Source of the DNA: Rhabditoides inermis
Lineage: Eukaryota > Nematoda > Chromadorea > Rhabditida > Rhabditidae
NCBI GenBank assembly: GCA_963966185.1
Contig: CAWZYM010000146.1
Span: 35,001-99,000, forward strand
Direction: 5' to 3'
DNA length: 64,000 bases
A program made the translations under genes and the position numbers. Below the pieces are notes generated by a model. The model had not been told where the DNA came from, did not search any database, and saw nothing but the letters and a program-made list of their open reading frames with translations. Of this stretch, positions 60,901 to 64,000 are shown in pieces (the first letter of the stretch is position 1; every line of letters begins with the position of its first letter).

Positions 60901-63900
60901 TCACCTGGAAGACAATCGATAACCAATCGATAATCAATCAATACCACATACCTTAGTTCCAGTGTTGCGCAGCACATTCACCGCATACTCGTGGCTGATG
61001 TTCTCGAGGGGAGTCTCGTCGACCTACAATGTGTGAGAATAAGCCCCGCCTCCGCCAGCCCCGCCCCCTGCGACTCACTGCGAGTATCTTGTCTCCGACG
61101 GCGAGTCTGCCGTCGTGCTCTGCCGCGCCTCCCTCGATGATCTTGGTGACGTAGATGCCAGTGTCGTTCGGAACGTGCTCGTTGCCCACTCCCCCGGCGA
61201 TCGAGAAGCCGAGGCCCTTCGAGCCCTGCAACCAGTGGCGTCACTCTCCCACTCCCCCCTCCTTCACGTACCTTGTACAGGTCAATCCTCTGTGCGCCGG
61301 GCGTCCTCTCCAGTCGGTCGAGGTCCGGATTGGCTCTCATGACTGGGATGGATGTCATGGAAGTCGAGTGGTGGGCGGGCGGCGGAGGCGGGGGCGGATA
61401 CGACGGAGCCGCCGGTGAACCGTACCTGACACCGACGTAAAATCATCAGTTATCACAATACAGTACAACAACGTACTTGCTAACCAGTTTAACCATTTTA
61501 ATCACATCTGCATTCAAACTACGAATCTGACACAAAACACAACGATCCATGCTAGACTCATAGATACCACTGAAGTTGCCATGAAATCGTATTGAAACCA
61601 TGACTAAAGTGGCAGCCACTCACCCCATCTGACTGAGGTGCGACTGGGATCCACCGAACGCGCCGCCTCCAATGCTGGGCGTGCCGCCAGTCTCGCGCGG
61701 ACGCTTCAGCACCTACAACACACCAGTCACCACCAGGAACCAGGCACCCGGCACCAGTCACACGCACCAGTCGGACGACGTTTCCGGAGCTCTTGAGGGC
61801 GTTGACGGCGACGCTGTGGTGCACGTTGACCGTGTCCGTGTTGTTCACACGGGTGATCGCGTCGTTCTTCCTGCAACACAGAGAAACAGTCAAAGACTTC
61901 ATCGTTCAAGTCAGTGCATCGTCCTAGTCAATCTCTCACCGCAAGAAACATTCAATCCAGCTATCTTTCCCATTCAATCCAGCTCCACTAAGTGATACAT
62001 CGATGCATGGAGCCTGTCATTCGAGCGTGCCTTCTCACCCACCGCATCCTTCCGTCGGCGGCGGCCGCTCCCCCGGGGATGATGTTGGTCACGTAGATGG
62101 CGTTGTCGCCAGTCTCGATCGGCTGGTCCACACCTGCAAAGCATACGGTAGGGAATACAGTATTCTAAGTTGTAGCAACGACCAAGTCAGTGATGTTGAA
62201 GTATAATATTTTTCAAGTAGATTTTAGTTTTGCTTACTGACAGTATGTTAGACGGCGCTAATTACAGACGTGCATTGATTCCATTAACTTATTCCCTCAC
62301 TCACCTCCAGTGATAGAGAAGCCAAGTCCAGTCGTGCCCTTCTCCAGCACTATTTCCTCGATCTCAAAGTGACGGCCAAACTCGTCAATGATGCCGTTGT
62401 GCTGTAATGTAAACATGTAAACAAGCCGACGAATTCCGTTCCCATATCCGTCGCCTCTCAACCATGCAACATTAGCAAACAGTTCGCGTCCCTGCCTTTC
62501 CCACAGCAGAATAGTCAATGGTCGTAAAATCAGGCGCATCCCAACCAAACCACAAAACCGCACATAGGAGAGCGCGATTTACAGCCGCCTGCCTCGAAAC
62601 TGCTCGAACCAATCCAGCCGAGAAATCAGATCGCCCAAACCAGCAATCAAACACTCGCCAAGGACGCTAATTACACTCGAGACAGACTGTGAATCACCTC
62701 GAAAGCAATCTACATACAAATGAGTCACACCAATGACTAGTACTCTATCCAATTCAATCTACCGTACCTCTCCCCCCACCTACCGTAGTCGTCGAAGTCT
62801 GGGTGCCGTTGGGGCCGCCAGTGGTGCGAGTCGACGTCTCGTGCGTCGTCCAGTTACCATCGTTCGTCTAAAGCATCCAATACTGTTCTCCCATCTACAG
62901 TACCCCCTGTTAATCTACCGTACCCCTCTCCACCTACCATATGCCTGCTCTTCTCGCTGAGATGGTAGGAGCTGCTCGAGTGACCGCCGTTCAGACCGCT
63001 CAGTCCCCCAGAGAGGGCTCCATCCAGGTAGGAGAAGGGCTGTAAAGGGATACTCTCCTCTCTTCCTCTCTCTCCCTCCCCCCCTCCCTCCCCCTCTCTC
63101 TCTCTCTTCTCCCTCACCTCCGCGCCTGTTCCGGTGAGAGGCACGCTCTGGTGTGTCGAGTTTGCCGAGTGGTGGTAGCTTCTGGCGGCTCCGGTGGCTG
63201 CTCCGCCCCCGAACGACGATCCGCCGGTGGCCGTGGCGCCTCCGCTGCCGCCAAACGGCGGGTTCACCTCATACCTGCAACACGTGTCCACTGTTCCTAT
63301 TCCATCACGCCATACACTCATCAACACCCCGCCTTACTGACTTACAACAACAAAACATCTATATACAGATGATAGAAAGACTCGATGCGCACCTCTCAGC
63401 CATGCGGCGCGCCTCCATCGCCTTCTGCGAGTGCGTCTTGCGCTCGTTGAGCAGCGTGTCCTCATAGAACTCCTGGATGTCTGCAAGGCAATCGATAACA
63501 ATCAATCAATACTTGGCAATGTATTGCGGGGCGCGTACCGAGGAGGGCGGCGAAGAGGCTGTTCTTGAATGTGGTGATGACTCGCTCGATCTGCCGGCGC
63601 AGGTCCGCGTCGTGCTCGCCGTGCGTCAGCTGCGCGTGGTACTCCTCCAGCAACTCCAGCGCCCGGTGCGCCTCTGCAATCCATCAATCCATCAATCGAT
63701 AATCAATCAATACATATCACAAAGTAATCATAAGTGTTGTCATGAAGGTAAAGGTAGAGGTAGCCCCCGATTCATGAGACTTATGAGTACTCTGCGGGGA
63801 CGTTAATTAATCAAATTCGGGTACAGCAATCAATAACCAGCCAGTGTCAATCCACACCCTCTTTCTCTCAATCTCTGACTTACACACCCACACACACTCC

Positions 63901-64000
63901 CTTGGACACCTTTGAATCTGAACTGCATCGACTTGAAGCAGTTGTGGAAGTGCAGCTTGTCCTGCCTGGCTTGCTGTAGGGTGCGTGCGGGCGGGGGCAG
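57923..64000 (-). CDS. dlg-1: DLG-1, Discs large MAGUK scaffold (5' end outside window)
   Basis: Junctional polarity scaffold with L27, three PDZ, SH3 and guanylate-kinase-like domains. Twenty-four exons read, right to left: 64000-63910, 63673-63539 (L27: [18 protein letters not shown]), 63480-63393, 63274-63118, 63039-62938, 62867-62784, 62401-62305 plus 62133-62043 plus 61870-61768 (PDZ1, GLGFSITGG), 61712-61624, 61425-61272, 61225-61079 plus 61023-60952 plus 60904-60811 (PDZ2, GLGFSIAGG), 60760-60659, 60429-60301 plus 60229-60153 plus 60076-59956 (PDZ3, GLGFNIVGG), 59903-59786, 59732-59609 (SH3, [12 protein letters not shown]), 59527-59441, 59383-59218 (hook), 58959-58906, 58849-58748 (GK start, [15 protein letters not shown]), 58679-58618, 58561-58454, 58383-58274, 58196-58111, 58032-57923 (stop). 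All domains are intact. Introns are mostly 45-200 bp. One acceptor (before 60229) is TTTGAG rather than TTTCAG. Confidence 0.96.

Overview
The window is animal nuclear DNA, most likely from a nematode and probably a chromadorian. Genes are split by many short introns with TTTCAG-like acceptors. The paramyosin is close to Caenorhabditis UNC-15 along its whole length, and a PAG-3/GFI1-type zinc-finger gene is present. The non-coding DNA is full of (CT/GA)n, (AT)n and ATCGAT-rich low-complexity sequence. No bacterial, plasmid, phage or CRISPR features are visible. The species cannot be fixed from sequence alone.

Layout. 1-4961 (minus): 3'-truncated OATP/SLCO organic anion transporter. 6697-11669 (minus): pag-3/GFI1-like C2H2 repressor, followed by about 5 kb of non-coding DNA upstream of its start. 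16603-18.8k (minus): a cysteine-containing protein with a GPI-like hydrophobic tail. 19692-25166 (plus): complete paramyosin, about 877 codons in 20 exons. 25.2-28.6k: non-coding, with one retrotransposon remnant. 28655-32385 (minus): rab-14. 32916-33574: a non-autonomous DNA transposon with terminal inverted repeats and a 9-bp target duplication, then a non-LTR retrotransposon 3' fragment. 34.3-53.2k (plus): a rearranged block holding exons of unidentified proteins, an RTE-type retrotransposon in two opposite-facing pieces, a colinear 1.5-kb duplication of host exons, an inverted 110-bp copy of part of the same exons, and tRNA-like fragments. 53619-56609 (plus): secreted CUB-like protein, 12 exons. 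56.7-57.4k: a second kind of reverse transcriptase fragment. 57923-64000 (minus): dlg-1 (Discs large), with its 5' end beyond the window.

The genes do not form an operon or pathway. They are ordinary neighbours for muscle thick filament (paramyosin), vesicle traffic (RAB-14), epithelial junctions and polarity (DLG-1), neuronal fate (PAG-3) and membrane transport (SLCO). The most interesting material lies in the 32.9-53 kb block, which records layered transposition and duplication, and in several short motifs that recur in introns far more often than chance would allow. I found no convincing new biochemical system.

Exon limits were read by eye from GT/GC...AG boundaries and reading-frame continuity. 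Those of paramyosin, rab-14, pag-3, dlg-1 and the CUB-like gene are internally frame-consistent; the others are approximate.
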